In this document: positions 1 through 12,969 of the stretch, piece after piece | Numbering within the stretch: position 1 is the first letter of the stretch | Layout: each line of letters opens with the position of its first letter | Assembly (NCBI GenBank): GCA_950295325.1 | Contig: OX485804.1 | Location: 28,954,001-29,018,000, forward strand | Direction of reading: 5' to 3' | DNA from: Polytrichum commune | Lineage: Eukaryota; Streptophyta; Polytrichopsida; Polytrichales; Polytrichaceae | Length of the DNA stretch: 64,000 bases | Notes under the pieces: generated by a model | Told to the model about the DNA's origin: nothing | Database searches by the model: none | What the model saw: the letters and a program-made list of their open reading frames with translations, nothing else | Program-made: the position numbers and the translations under genes

Positions 1-3000
1 CCTTGATGATGCTTTCATACCAGCTGGACAATACGGCCATGGCCTCATAGTGACGAGGGATTTTGCTGGTCACCAACTTCAAACAGGACAACAATCATTG
101 TTTATTAGTTATGGAACATCTGAAGGGCAAGGCAGTGAAAATGGCACCATGTTGGTTACTGATCGAGGTGATGGTACATATGACTTGATGTATGTGATTC
201 TTTCGGCTGGCATATACCAATTGCAAGGGACGCTTAATGAGTATTGGCCATTCTATGATGGTCTGCTTTTTGTTAACCCAAGCAGCCCTCATACAGCTGC
301 AATCTATTTTGATCCCAACGGGTATGTTATGGGGACTGCTGGTGTTTTTCAAGTTCAATATTTTGACGAACATTTGAACAATATAAGCGATAGTTCCATT
401 CTTGAAATGAGTTCCCTATCATTGTCATATATGAGTTGGGATTGCCCAGCACGGACTGCCCGATACTCCTCTGCAACTCTCGGAATTAGGTTTAACGCAA
501 CAACAGGATTTTACATGGTGACATTCCAACCAGTCATGGCTGGACGTGTTTTTGTTAACTTGAAAGTGAATAAGATGGAGGTTCTCAATGAGGATGGCTT
601 TCCTTACTCGGCCCAAGTTGATTATTTGCCACCATCTCCAGCAAACTTTGATATTTGGGGTCCAGGTATCGAAATAGGGGGGATATTGGGAGAAAACTCA
701 TTTTTCTATGTTCGAAGTCGAGATGCGACAGGGACTATATTACTAGGTGAGCCAGGTGATGTTTTTGATGTAGTATTTAATCCTCAAGGTGTAGTCCCAT
801 GGCAGGCAACATCAGCATATTTGAACCATGGGATAACTTTGTTCACCTACAGTTTGGCAAATAACGCTTCATACTCAATATCTATTTATTATGGTGGACA
901 ATTGGTTCATAATCCGTATAGAGCAAACTTGATTTGCAAAGAAATTCCAGGACCTGTTAGTATTCGACACTCTGCAGTTCTTGGACCTGATAGTTCTGAA
1001 TTAACTACGGGGGTCCCTTTGGAATTCACAGTTGCCAACCCAAACACAACTGTGTTATTCACAATCCAGTGTCGTGATCAAGATGGAATGATAATCACAA
1101 CACCCAATCCTAATTTTCCAACCCCAAATTTCACTGTCACAATAGTAGGAGATGGACCACCTTTAGCATCGTTTCAAGTTATTAACCAACTGGACGGGTG
1201 GTGGTATCAATTCTATGTACCACTTCGAACCAAAAGTGGTGATATCCATGTGCAAGTTCAATCACTGGAGAATGGTGCACTTGCAGACGTGAAAAATAGT
1301 GGTTTCACAATTTATCTTGCACCTGGGGTTTCAAATCCGGCTTACACAAAGATTGTCCGTAGCTCATTGGATTTGAATAGCATCACAAAAGTGGTTGCAG
1401 GCCAAACCATTGAAATCACTGTGCAACCATATGATTCTTATGGGAACGTGCAACTCTATAATTTGTACGTTCCTGATGTGTTTTCAGCTACATTGAACCT
1501 CTTTCCTGGTGGAGAGATTATCGGACCAGTAGCCATTGGCCTTGACAATGGTGACAACACATACACCTTGAAGCTAAAGGCAACAACAGTCGGCTCATAT
1601 AATGTGACATTGTTTTTGAATGATAAGAGATTCTACACTATTCCGATAACTATACTTATTAGCGACTTATGGCTTCCAAGTTTGTTGATTGTTGATTCTG
1701 TTGATCCAATGCAAGTGGATGTAGCATCAACACTCCTACTACAAGCAACTGATCTTTACCAAAACCCAATTTCAGATGCCGGTAACATATATTGTGTTTT
1801 TGAACATAATGTAACCTATGAAAGATACAACACTATGGTTGTAGCTTCAAACGACACTGTTGGTCAATTTTGGGCGTACTACACACCCATTAAAGTCGGC
1901 CATTACCACATTGTCGTTGGAGATGGGATGAGCAGGAATATGGCAAGTGGCGTCACTGTAATGGAGATTGATGTTTGGCCAGGACCGGTGTCAACTGACC
2001 TTACAACTACTTCCATACCTTACCAAATATTTCAAGCTGGTCAAATGGCTACAATCTATATAATTGCCATGGATGCCAAAAGTAACCCTAACTACGCAAT
2101 TCCCATTGTGAGAATATCGGCTCACACTGGAGATTTGCTTGCCCAAGTCACTTCACCTTGCCCACCTATTATAGTTTCCACCTACAGAAGCTCCCCACTC
2201 TGTCAGCCGATAAGCCCGACGTACACTTCTTATGCAACATTTACGCCCACTTCTTATGGAAAGGTGAACATCACGATAGAATGGGATGAAGCCACCAAGT
2301 TGACATATTCTGAAGTCTCTGTACAACCTGGAACAAAGCCTCTCCCTCTTAGTGCCAAACTATCTCAAAATCTTGGAAGCATTGCTGTAAAATTTGACAT
2401 CCCCACAGACGCAGGATATTTAATTTATGGAAGCATCATTAGTGCACACACATCGGGATGGCAACGTTGTAACGACACCCTTGACTCTTCGTTCATGGAG
2501 AAAATAGGCGTTAACCCCAATTGTGCATTTCAAGATGCTACTACTTTGACAATTCAACTTGGCTTTAATGCAACAATAAGGGCCATGGATTCTGGTGCAG
2601 GGGATAATATTTCAATTGCTAATGGTATTTACAACCAAGGAGACACATCTATGGCTGTTAGTGGGTGGGTGCCATTAGGGATTACAGATTCGTGCCCACC
2701 TCCAGTGGCACAATTAATTGGGCCGCAAATCACAAGTGTTTGTGATGATCTTGTTCTAGATGCATCAAGCTCAAGCGGAGCTGCAGGGAGACCAATGACC
2801 TATAAATTCACTGTCAAAGGCACAGGCAATCCCAATAAATTAGCAGCACTTGGGTTTGCTCTGGACGCTATGGCGTCTAGTATGACGGTGACCATAGCTG
2901 CAGGACAATTGGATCCAGCCCAGAGCTACCTATTCACCGTGACTGTTACAAATTACCTTGGAATGACAAGCACAGCTAAGCTCACAATCCAAGTCGTGCA

Positions 3001-6000
3001 TGCCTCAATCCCTCAAGTGAGACTCCTTACTTTTATTTCTTGCATTAAATATTCCTAAGGAACGCAACAATATTACAATCACCAAACAACCTAAAGCTTG
3101 ATAATCGAACAATGTGCATATGAGTGTATCTTCATGGAATGGTGTAGTATGTACTGTCAAAACACGAAGAGATCGATGACGCATTGCCTACATCCTCAAT
3201 TTAACTTTTGGAACTATTATTTATTCCAGGTTTCCATTCGAGACAATGCAGCTGTCATTGAAGTCATGCGGTGGGAGACAATTGAACTTGAGGCGATTGC
3301 ACACTTGGCGAATGTCGACACCTACCAGTTAGATGGAACGTGTCGTCAGGGTGCAAAATCAAACTCAAAAACGCTCAAAGACCCAGTGCAAATGCCCCTA
3401 ATGTATGAATGGACCCAATCTGGCTCCTATTTACTTAGCCAAGATGCAGTGGGTTGGAATGCCCGAAGCTTAAATGTACCTGGAAACTTGGTTCGGCCAG
3501 GATTGCTTTACAATTTTCAGGTCAAGGTTTGGCCACAAGGATCACCTCAACTATCAGCCATTGCAAATGTCTCAATCCATGCCACTCCTTCCCCATTGGC
3601 GATCAAAATAAAAGGCGGTAATCGTGTCGTGAATGCAACTGAAGACCTTTATGTTGAGGCTAGTGTATATGATCCAGATGATTCTGTAGAAGTTGGAACA
3701 AACCAGCCATATCCTTTTGAGATCTCATGGACATGCAACAATATTGTTTTAAGTGACCATTTCGATGCCACTCTTTATCCCGATGTCTCCGGTCCTCTCA
3801 AGCGGGTCCTTCTTATCAAATCTTCATGGCTAACGGATGGGATGAATTACACTTTCACAGCCATAGTGAGTTCTTCATTTGACTATAGAAGACCATACCT
3901 TTTATTACTACTTCAAATATCATTAACTCCATACATCGAATTCGTTGTGTATACATGCTTGTAGGGCTCACGCATGCCCCCACTCACACTCACACGGGGA
4001 TGGGACGCTTCATACCACGTATGAACTAGCCTGACTGTAAGAAGGGGTATTATTTGAGGCGTTACCATACATAGCATACATAAATGAGAGGCATTGTTTT
4101 TCTTCAATGTGTACATCTAAATAAGCTATTAAATTTTATGAAGTAAAGGTAGATGTAAAAAAAAGGGGGGCCTAACGTTTAAGAGAATTTTATTGGCAAT
4201 GTTGGTTTCATCCACTTCACGTTTTCATTTGTTGTTTTCATATGGTTAATTATAGTCCTCAATGACTATCATGTTTCTTCTTATTAGGTTTTGCATTTGG
4301 GTTTTAGGTTTTCACAACTAGAGCCTCTTGAAGCTCTGATGGGATTCCTTTAGATTTGCTCTTTGTGGCTAAGTTATTATGCTCTTATCTTTGTTTGTTT
4401 GATACAATCATTGAGTTACATGCTATGGATGAAAAACATTCAATGACTTTCTCATCGAAAAGTGAAAGAGGACTTTATATGTAATAAAGTCCCCTATTTG
4501 ATTCATGACGTAAAGTTTGTATATGTAGTGGAGGCATTTGTTACATTAGATTGAAAGCTTTGTATAAATACATGAGTCCATTTGTTTAGCATGCTGCTAT
4601 TACGTTTACATTTGTTATTCTCCATAAACTTCTTGTATACAGGGGATTGATTTCATCGTGACCCACGCACGTCATTCACCTCTTAGCACTCGTTTTATTG
4701 TTTCCATGCGATCGTTTATTTATGAATGAGTTGGGTGGGTGGTGTCATCATGTAGGTGGCTCGAGCGCCATACACAGATGCATCACGCACAGGAGCCAAA
4801 GCTTCCGTGAATATAATGGCTTCAAACAACGCCATGACAGTTGTAGCAACAATCGACAGTGAAGCTGAGATAAGAACACTGGGTGTTTCTCCGGCAAGGA
4901 TGCTCAAAGTAATGTGTAGCCCAGGCTTAGGGAGTTATCAGTGGAGTGTGACTTCCAGCTCTGATGGCCGAGCGATTTCGGAGATGCAGGTTCGCTGATG
5001 ACCCTGACTTTCCATTACTTTGTGTTCGATGTTTTTTGTCATCGTTGTCCATTCGTTTCTTGACGTGAAGTACTTTCAACTACTGTGGGCATGAATTGGT
5101 TGTATGTAATAAAGATGGACATTATGTTGACAAAAAAAAGTGCCACCAACTTCTGGCAGATTGTTAAACTTGATGAGCACACTCTACGTGTTGATCCATA
5201 CACGTTAGTTGCGGGAGCCACTTACAATTTTATGTGTACTGTAACAAATCAAGTGGCCACAGGTAGTGGCTCAGTGGCAGTATCCACTCTACCTGATCCA
5301 TCAGGTTAGCCACCATCTTCACTCTATATTGTACTTAATTCTTATCATAACTCTGTTGGCCACATACATCATGTTCAGTGATCGGGGAGATTTGTGGGCA
5401 TAATCGGTTGAGATCCTAGTGTTTGCAAGTCCAACCGGTTACATGTTGACATCCTTCGGTTTTTCTATATTAATTTGAGGTATATTCCATAAATTCCTCT
5501 ACAGTGATCGGTAATTCTCCTGAAGTCTTGAACTTCAACCGGTTATTTCTCAAACTCAACCGGTTCATCTGTAACTAACTGCCGGTTCTCCTCGACCATT
5601 GATCATGTTGTGTAAGAGGTCTGGATGTTTAATTCACATTTTGGTTATCATTCTGCAGGTGGGACAGTGGAGTTCAAGTCATCCCCTGTAGGCTCGAATG
5701 TGGCAGGGATCACATCTTATTCACTTCGAGCTTATGGATGGACTCCTGGTGGAGACTTAACAGGCCAATTGAAGTATGAATTCCGATATGTGGTCGTAGA
5801 TACTGAAGGCCATGTCATTAAAGAGGTCATTATACACCCTCCATCCACAATTAACAAGGTGAATGGTGTATATGTTCTACCTGGAACAATCATTTTTCGA
5901 GTGTATATCATCAACCCGGGGCCTATCCGATTCATGCCCAACGATGCTCCATATGGTGCAATATTTGAAATTCCACCTATATATGTTACAAAAGGTATCG

Positions 6001-7778
6001 GACGCCGAAGGTTGCTTTCATTACCATCATTAGTCACAAACTACTATGATTTCGCAAAGAAGGGCATGTATTATCGCGCCCTTGTGAGTATTGATGCCTA
6101 CTCCAGTACGACGTTTCCTAATCCAACAGGTTGGGATCCAAATCTCACATAGCAATCTATTAATAAATAAGTATCAATGCAATATTGAATTTGACATGGA
6201 CTTTTTGATGCAAATCCTAGGATCTAATCTAAAACTGCACACAAGATATCAGATAAACTTATGTAACATTTAGATTGAATGCTTATGGGTTCGTAACTCT
6301 TTCATTTAAGATTTGTTACAAACACAATCATGCATTAGTTTTTATGGGTTTAAAAAGTTTGAAGCATATACTACTTCATATTGTTACTCATTTGTTTCAC
6401 CTAAGTATTCCACTAGATTGTTGTGCATCTTCCTGCAAGGTATATTCTGCAATAATTCACTCATCAAGAACTTTTCATTTAAGCACATTCATTTTGACCA
6501 TGGTCACATTCAACATCTATATTTGTGGAACAAGTCATAGAAAACAAAAAAAAACACAAAACCAGACATATCCAAAAAAATTAAGGGATGATAAACAATG
6601 CATTTGTAGGTGGCTGTGGAGGAGGAGGAAACAAAAAGATCATTAAAGATATGCTAAAAACCATCGAGGTAAATGACCCTCATTATCCAACAGCTAGCCA
6701 AGGCAATACTATTCAATCAGGTTCCGGCCCCTATATTGCACTTTTGACTGCAAACATATACTCGAAACTTATTGATCGACCAGGGAACTTGAATTTCGAA
6801 GAGTTCAAGATTGCGTTGCACATATTTCTGCAAAAGCTTGAGAAAGTAGCGGCGTATGGCATAAAAGTGCCTACAAGTATCAAGAATCCGATCGAGTCAT
6901 TTCTTGATGCAGGGGACGCATTCGTAAAGGCTGTCAAATTGAAATGCTTTAAGACAAACACACAAGGTCAAGCAGTGATGGATCAAGTATCCATGATACC
7001 CATAGGACTTGCAGAGGCCGTGTTCCGTGATATGGGGTTTGTTTCCCCTACTATCGTTGATCGAACCACATTCACAATCGGCACTATGAGTTTCAAGTTG
7101 CCGGAGCATCCCTCCAACCCCTTCGGTGGGCCTGTGTACCTGACAGGCCAAGTGGGCAATTTGTTTGCAACGATTGCAGTGCGAAAAGGCGGTGGTCAAG
7201 AATTTGGCATGACCTTGGCATGTTTCAATAAATTTAGCCCTCTCTCTCTTGCTGGGACTGCATCATTGAATCGCGATAAAAAACTTTCGAAGCTCATCGT
7301 GATTTGTGACATTTTGATGGTAGGATTGACAACAACTGATTTCCTATCCCTCACTATCACTGGTACATGGACAGAGCTCCCACGGCTCAACAAAGGAAGT
7401 GCTTATAAAGTGGTCCAAATCGACAAAACGGGAACTGCAAACACAACTCTTTTGCAAAACATCGTTTCTAGGGCATCAGGGGTGTCTTTTGATCTGGCGA
7501 CCCCGTATTCTCGAATCGCCATTATGAGAATTCAAGCACCCGACGACTTTACACCAGTTGGATGGGAGAATATGCATGATAAGTATAAACCTCCTAAACA
7601 ACCAAAATCCGGAAACACCACACAAACAGTGCCCACTACTCTGATCAAACCTAGTTTATTTGATGATAAAAGTGGTTCCTCTGATCGGGACCGAAGGAGA
7701 ATGCTAGACTTTGTTTTTGTTTTTGTCCCCAGCATTGTAGTTGGCATTCTCCATTTTTGCGGACAATATATATTGTGA
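1..7778 (+). CDS. Filamin-repeat/REJ-like ectodomain protein (5'-partial)
   Basis: I read six exons at 1-3016, 3230-3865, 4756-4989, about 5115-5304, 5659-6129 and 6610-7778; phases agree and give about 1,904 residues. The frame is already open at base 2, so the N-terminus lies outside the window. The first exon holds repeated filamin/Ig-like units, with signatures such as YDSYGNV, GDNTYTLKLKAT and AGRVFVNLKV and many N-glycosylation sequons. Near its end, SVCDDLVLDASSSSG followed by MTYKFTV resembles the REJ (receptor for egg jelly) module of polycystin-1-like proteins. A related segment in exon 2 has ASVYDPDDSV and FEISWTC. The protein ends with RRRML, one hydrophobic segment and a short tail, so it is probably anchored on the outer face of the plasma membrane. 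Plant GEX2 is a known filamin-repeat gamete surface protein; a recognition or adhesion role here is inference. No channel domain is seen. The acceptor of the fourth exon is uncertain (5115 or 5160). Confidence 0.72.
5386..5604 (+). repeat. Dispersed repeat R1, copy 1 (intronic)
   Basis: About 220 bp inside the fourth intron of the filamin/REJ gene align by eye over their full length with 11081-11299. Shared blocks include GAGATCCTAGTGTTT, GAAGTCTTGAA and TTATTTCTCAAACTCAACC. This copy has several CAACCGGTT palindromes that have decayed in the other copy. No inverted ends or target duplication were identified, so the class is unknown. Confidence 0.75.
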
Positions 7779-8985
7779 CAAGTCGACATTTGTCAACTAC
7801 ATTTTGCCCTTCTCACCCACCCACTCCTCTAACCTCTCTTCTTTTTTTCTTCCAAAGACTGACTAAAATCCATACAAAAGGCTTGAGTTTTTGAAAGTCT
7901 TTTCACTCCATGAAATGTGCAAGTAGCTTCATACGCACTAGAGTTGACGTTTGTAGAGAAACTAAAACATGCTTGTTACGTCCTTTGATGATTTGGGATT
8001 GATCTTCTACTCCAAAAAGCCCAATCTTGATATGGTACATTCAATTCGCCTTGAATAAATAGCATGTGAATTGTGTTCTAAACAATATCATGATCATTGA
8101 TCGTAATAATTGTCTACAAGTTCACTCGCTTGCCCTAAATTCATCAAATTCATGTTTTTCTGTTAATTATCCATAATTTTCAAATTTGAAGTTTCTTGGG
8201 TTCATATTAAATCTTTTCACAAACACCATGTTATAAATCATATTACACATACCTAATTGCAAGCCGGATTTAATAAGGACAACCATTTAAACATTCAATT
8301 TAAGTGATCATGTTTAAGGCTTTGTTGAAATATCATGTTTGTTTAAGGTCATGCCAATAAATTGTAGGTTATGTGCTATCTACGTCCATACATAACAATG
8401 AAATGCAAACTAGGTAGAGAAGTTTGTAGTAACACACTCCATCATACATAGAAACATGGTAGAAGCACAGTTGTATTCATCAATTACAAAATTGTTATAC
8501 CAATTTGTGGATATTGATTCCTAAATGTGTTGGGGTTGACTTCATATCAAAAACGTGTTGTAAAGTGTGATTTGAGGACTTAATTTGGATTAGCTTCGAT
8601 TGAGGTTGTAGGAACCTCAATAGAAAGCCGACACCTTGAATTATGCTTGAGCTTGATGAGCAACACATTTCATCACATACATAAGAAACCTCCAAATGTT
8701 TTAAAATAATAATGTGAGATCCACTACGAAACATCCTTTGGAATCTTTGATCATATTTCGTTTTATGTACTCAAACAAAGAAATTACATTATCACTTGTT
8801 GCATCCAAACAATGGACGCAAAGTGATGGGTGTTGGCTCTTTTGACATGATCTTGAAAAGCTCTAGCAAACTAGAGCCATGGTCGCTTGCTTGGTTTGAG
8901 ATTAACTTGATAAATATCCAATGAATTCATATACAAGTGTTGTCAGTAGATGTGCCTAATTTGGTGCCTCGTCTTACATGGAAAT
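7779..8985. other. Intergenic, no gene seen
   Basis: AT-rich sequence after the stop codon of the filamin/REJ gene. It presumably contains the 3' UTR and terminator of that gene. No open frame with recognisable protein character and no structured RNA was seen. Confidence 0.6.
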
Positions 8986-9298
8986 GTAATATATATTTAA
9001 GTGGTGAATGGTTGGTTGTGGATCTAAGAACGGACACAAATAGAAGTATTATTTTAAATGAAAATAATGAAAATAAAAACATGTGTTGAAAAGAGATTAG
9101 ACTGTGTGCTCAACATTTATGAACCAATGAAATACTCAACATAATTGGGGGACCCATATGATCATTTGATAATGTGGATAATCTTCACTTTGACAATGAA
9201 AATTAGGCTATTTATAGTACAATCTCCACAAATTATGAGCTAAGCACATGATTTGGAGTGCTAATCATCTCGCACTAATTCTATGTGTTCTCATCAGG
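8986..9298 (-). repeat. Dispersed repeat R2, copy on minus strand
   Basis: Resembles 22892-23231 in the same orientation and 17067-17430 in reverse. Shared landmarks are a block near GTGTTGAAAAGAGATTAGACT, then TCTTCACTTTGACAATGAA, then GTGCTAATCATCTCGCACTA. Divergence is high, so this is an old copy. Class unknown. Confidence 0.5.
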
Positions 9299-11080
9299 GG
9301 TTGCACCTTTCGATAGAAAATCAAGAACCACGTGCATTTGCAACATACTCTGCAAACCCCCTATATACACGTATAATTTCAATGATACAAACACAATTGA
9401 TAATATGTATACATTAAAATATTACATTCATATATAGTGATTAACATAAATATACAAATGTACTTTTGAATAGCAATCAACCCCTGTCATATGTAAAATG
9501 TAAAACCCTAGCATTCATCATAAAGTTATTGAAGATTTTTTCATCCCTTAGATGTAACTCATAAGCATCTAAGTCTATAATATATGTCATAGAAGCTAAT
9601 GCAATTATAATTTTCAAAAGATCAAGAATATCATATTAATTTTTTCTTCAAACGATTACTAAGATCATAAGTGCATTTGTTGTTGGCCTTTTTGATACTA
9701 ACAAGAGCCAATGTCCATATTTGATGGACAGACCATCAAGTTAATTGGAGCTGTGTACTCCACCCAATGATTACCAAATTTTCTAAGCATCTTATTAATT
9801 TCAATAAACTAAACCTTAATTGGAGCAATTTTTTTGGTGTACCACATTTTTGACAATACTAGCTTCATGTGTGTTCTTGTCTTGACTTTCTTTGCATGCA
9901 TCTTGTAGTTCTAATAACAATCAATACTCAAAGTATCTTGAACAAAGAAAGGTTGCTTGACCCATTTTATTCCACTTGTTAATTAGTCTCTACCATGCAT
10001 ACTTTAATGATAGCCACATGTTAATTCAGAAACAAGACAAGCATTATGCTCTCTATTAAAAGCCAAGATTTCAACGTTGAAAGAATTTATCTATAAACAC
10101 CTATTGTTGCTTCCACAATCCAATACACAAAGCCACTGATGTGACGAGCACCCAAAAGGAGGTAGGGGCAATGTAAAACACACGAAATGAATGAGGAAAA
10201 GGAGGAGTTTTGAGCACCTTCGCACTTTCAACGGACTTTTCGATTGGCCTTTGCAACAAGACCTAACTTCCACGTCACCTAATGCTTGCAATCACTACCT
10301 GCACCAACCACCTGCATCAACCATCTGCATCCCCTTTTATCAGCCTCCACAAAGAAGCGCGGTATGTTCCTCTTGCAACCCTAAGCAAGAAGTGGCCTCG
10401 TTCTCAACTCAACCCTTCCAAAACTATAACATGGCCTTTCTCCATACATGTATGGATGAGATAAGGAAATGAGAAATTATATAATCCTAATTTTATCCAA
10501 TATTAATTACTCATCCCATAATGTCTTGTGACACTACCATACAAGTACAAATGTTATATATTATCTAGAAGTCCTTCATACATGTACATAACTACAAGCT
10601 ACAAATTGTGTAGCATATGTATATGTAGAACGGCAATGTTTAAATTAATACCCCTTTTGTGCATTCACACATACTCATATGTGTTATGAAAGGTGCACCC
10701 CCCCCCCTCCCCCCAACATGTGTCTTACATTTTTCAAGAATTGAGTGCGGAACTAAAAAGTGTGTATTCAAGACCCACCCAAGGTGTCCAAATGTTCATT
10801 TTTCTTCTTATTCTCTATCTCCTATTGATCGCATTCACATATTCAACGTTGCATTGCATTAGCAAGGTATGGTGAAACATCAACAAAAACCATGTTGATA
10901 AGTGGACCTCCCCTGATTTAGTTATACTTATCAGAACTCCTTAACCAAATACATAGGTCCTCTCAATTGTGTCCTCTATTGAGTTGTTGATAAAATCTAA
11001 AGATGAAGTTCAATCTCTTTTAAAGATGTGTCACTCTTTATGGTGTTTGTTCTTTGATCCCCACCTAACCCAGTGTCCAT
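9299..11080. other. Intergenic, no gene seen
   Basis: AT-rich filler. The overlapping open frames at about 10190-10470 have no protein-like pattern and no domain I recognise. A C-rich tract lies at about 10698-10714. No inverted-repeat element was resolved. Confidence 0.5.
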
Positions 11081-11299
11081 GGAGATTTTTGGGCACGATC
11101 GGTCGAGATCCTAGTGTTTCCAAGACCAACTGGTCACATGTCGGTATCTTTCGGTTTTCCTTATTAAATTTAGCAACATCGCGTACATTCCTCTAAAAGG
11201 ATCGGTAAATTTCTTGAAGTCTTGAATTTGAACCAGTTATTTCTCAAACTCAACCAGTGCATCTGTAACTAATGATCGGTTCACCCCCGTTCATTGACC
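11081..11299 (+). repeat. Dispersed repeat R1, copy 2 (intergenic)
   Basis: Second copy of the element found in the fourth intron of the filamin/REJ gene (5386-5604), same orientation. Most AACCGGTT sites are changed here to forms such as AACCAGTT and AACTGGTC. Confidence 0.75.
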
Positions 11300-11675
11300 T
11301 AACCACATACCAATCAAATGTAGGTGTCCGATTAAGAAAAGTAACCGAATAACACCCGCATACCTCACCTTCGTCATTCGCATACACAACCAAAATTGGT
11401 GAACTAATTTGATTTGTGTGCAAAGGATGGCACCTCGGATTCTCCATTCGCAACACACACACTCCGATGCATTTGTCGCACCACTGACCATGCATGGGGA
11501 CAGGCGTCCTTAGGCGTCCTTGGATGTCCTTGGTTTTAACTTAAGTTAGGCTGATGGATGATGGAATGATGTGTGTTGATGAATGATTATAAAGAGTTAA
11601 AAGAGATAGGTGACCTGCTAAGTTAACTTACTCCTGAAGTCACCGCAATTCCCTTCCCTTGACGTCTTGGTCTTA

Positions 11676-12003
11676 GGGCCACTTCCACACACGAGACTGA
11701 GAGCCTGTGACCATTACACTTCAAGCACTCTCATTGGTGGAAAAGGTGGAGCCGGTCCAAGTTCGCCTCACCCTACGCTTGAGGGACCAACGGAGTATAT
11801 ATGTGAATGCACGATGGATGTAAGGTCTACATGGATCCCTACACGGCATCAAATGGATCATGTTTCATGGCTTCACACTACACTTGAGGGTCCATGACCA
11901 CACTACATGATTTTGGAGGTATCTTGGGACGGCCTTTGGACACTTTCTTTTGGGCTCTCACAAGTTCATGGTCACGGCTCTAGGCTTGTGTGTGAAGTGG
12001 CCC
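11676..12003. mobile_element. Tourist-like (PIF/Harbinger) MITE, copy A
   Basis: A 328-bp element with terminal inverted repeats: the left end starts GGGCCACTTCCACACACGAG and the right end reads, in reverse, GGGCCACTTCACACACAAG. Both sides have TTA, the usual 3-bp target duplication of PIF/Harbinger elements (11673-11675 and 12004-12006). There is no coding capacity. Related copies lie at 45273-45739 and about 48920-49420. Confidence 0.88.
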
Positions 12004-12040
12004 TTAATTTCTTTGTAAGGTAGAAGAGTGTTAAGATAAA

Positions 12041-12760
12041 TGGTTATAGCCCACTTCTCAACTAACCCGGCCCACTTCTCCTAGGATATGAACCACACGA
12101 TTAGTATGAGATGGTCAACAAATCTAAACCAAGGCCATGGCCATTTTCCTCATGAATTCATGAAGTTAATATGAATTTTATTTTTTTCATTATCAAAGGC
12201 CATATTCTCATGCTCATCAAATGGTCACACAAGTCTCTCAAACACACTCTCAACTCTATACCGTCAACCTTCTTAATGTCCTTCCTTTTTTTACGTCCCA
12301 AAACCCTAGGGAGCAAATGTTCTCAGTTTAAATCTCACTCCTTGTTGACACGTTTCCCTCCCATATATCATGGGGTTTGACATGAAAAATTCAACCCACA
12401 TGCTCGCACACATCACATTGTCGTCATCGTAATTCTTGTCATTATTGCAATGGTGACTTTGTGTTATTCCATGATGTCACATGCTACACTGATTCTCTCT
12501 TTTATCAGGCATCCGTGTTAACACTACAGACCTCCTTCGATTCACATCACGTGCACTTTGGTTATCACGAGCGTGATGTTACAAAGTTTAGAGTGGGCTT
12601 ATATGGACTCTCGAGGTTAGAACAAGTATCATATTTTGAGCACGTACTCCAATCCCTTTTCAACATGTACCCTTTTGGGTACCATCTTCTCGGGCCCACA
12701 TGTAACCCACTCAAATGTGGATGTGTGGTTGAGAAAAGTAACTGAATAAGGATTATCCAC
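12041..12760 (+). repeat. Dispersed repeat R2, interrupted copy
   Basis: Its first part (about 12050-12240) matches the start of the copy at 17067, including GGATATGAA, ATTAGTATGAGATG and GGCCATTTTCCTCAT. Its last part (about 12600-12740) matches the end of that copy (TATTTTGAGCACGTACTCCAATC). About 350 bp of unrelated DNA separates the two parts. Confidence 0.5.
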
Positions 12761-12969
12761 CTTAGGTCAGTTGAGAAGGAGGATGCATGCAATGGATCAT
12801 CATCACCGCAAGTCCTTGGACAATACTCGCAAGAAAAAAGCTGGCTCATCAAAGTTTTTCCAATCGTTCTCTCCCTGCCTCAAAAATCTTCGGGTGACTC
12901 ATTCTTTGTGAGCCAATAACTGCTTTGCTTGGAGCCCACCACCACATAAGGTACTAAAAGATGATGCAA

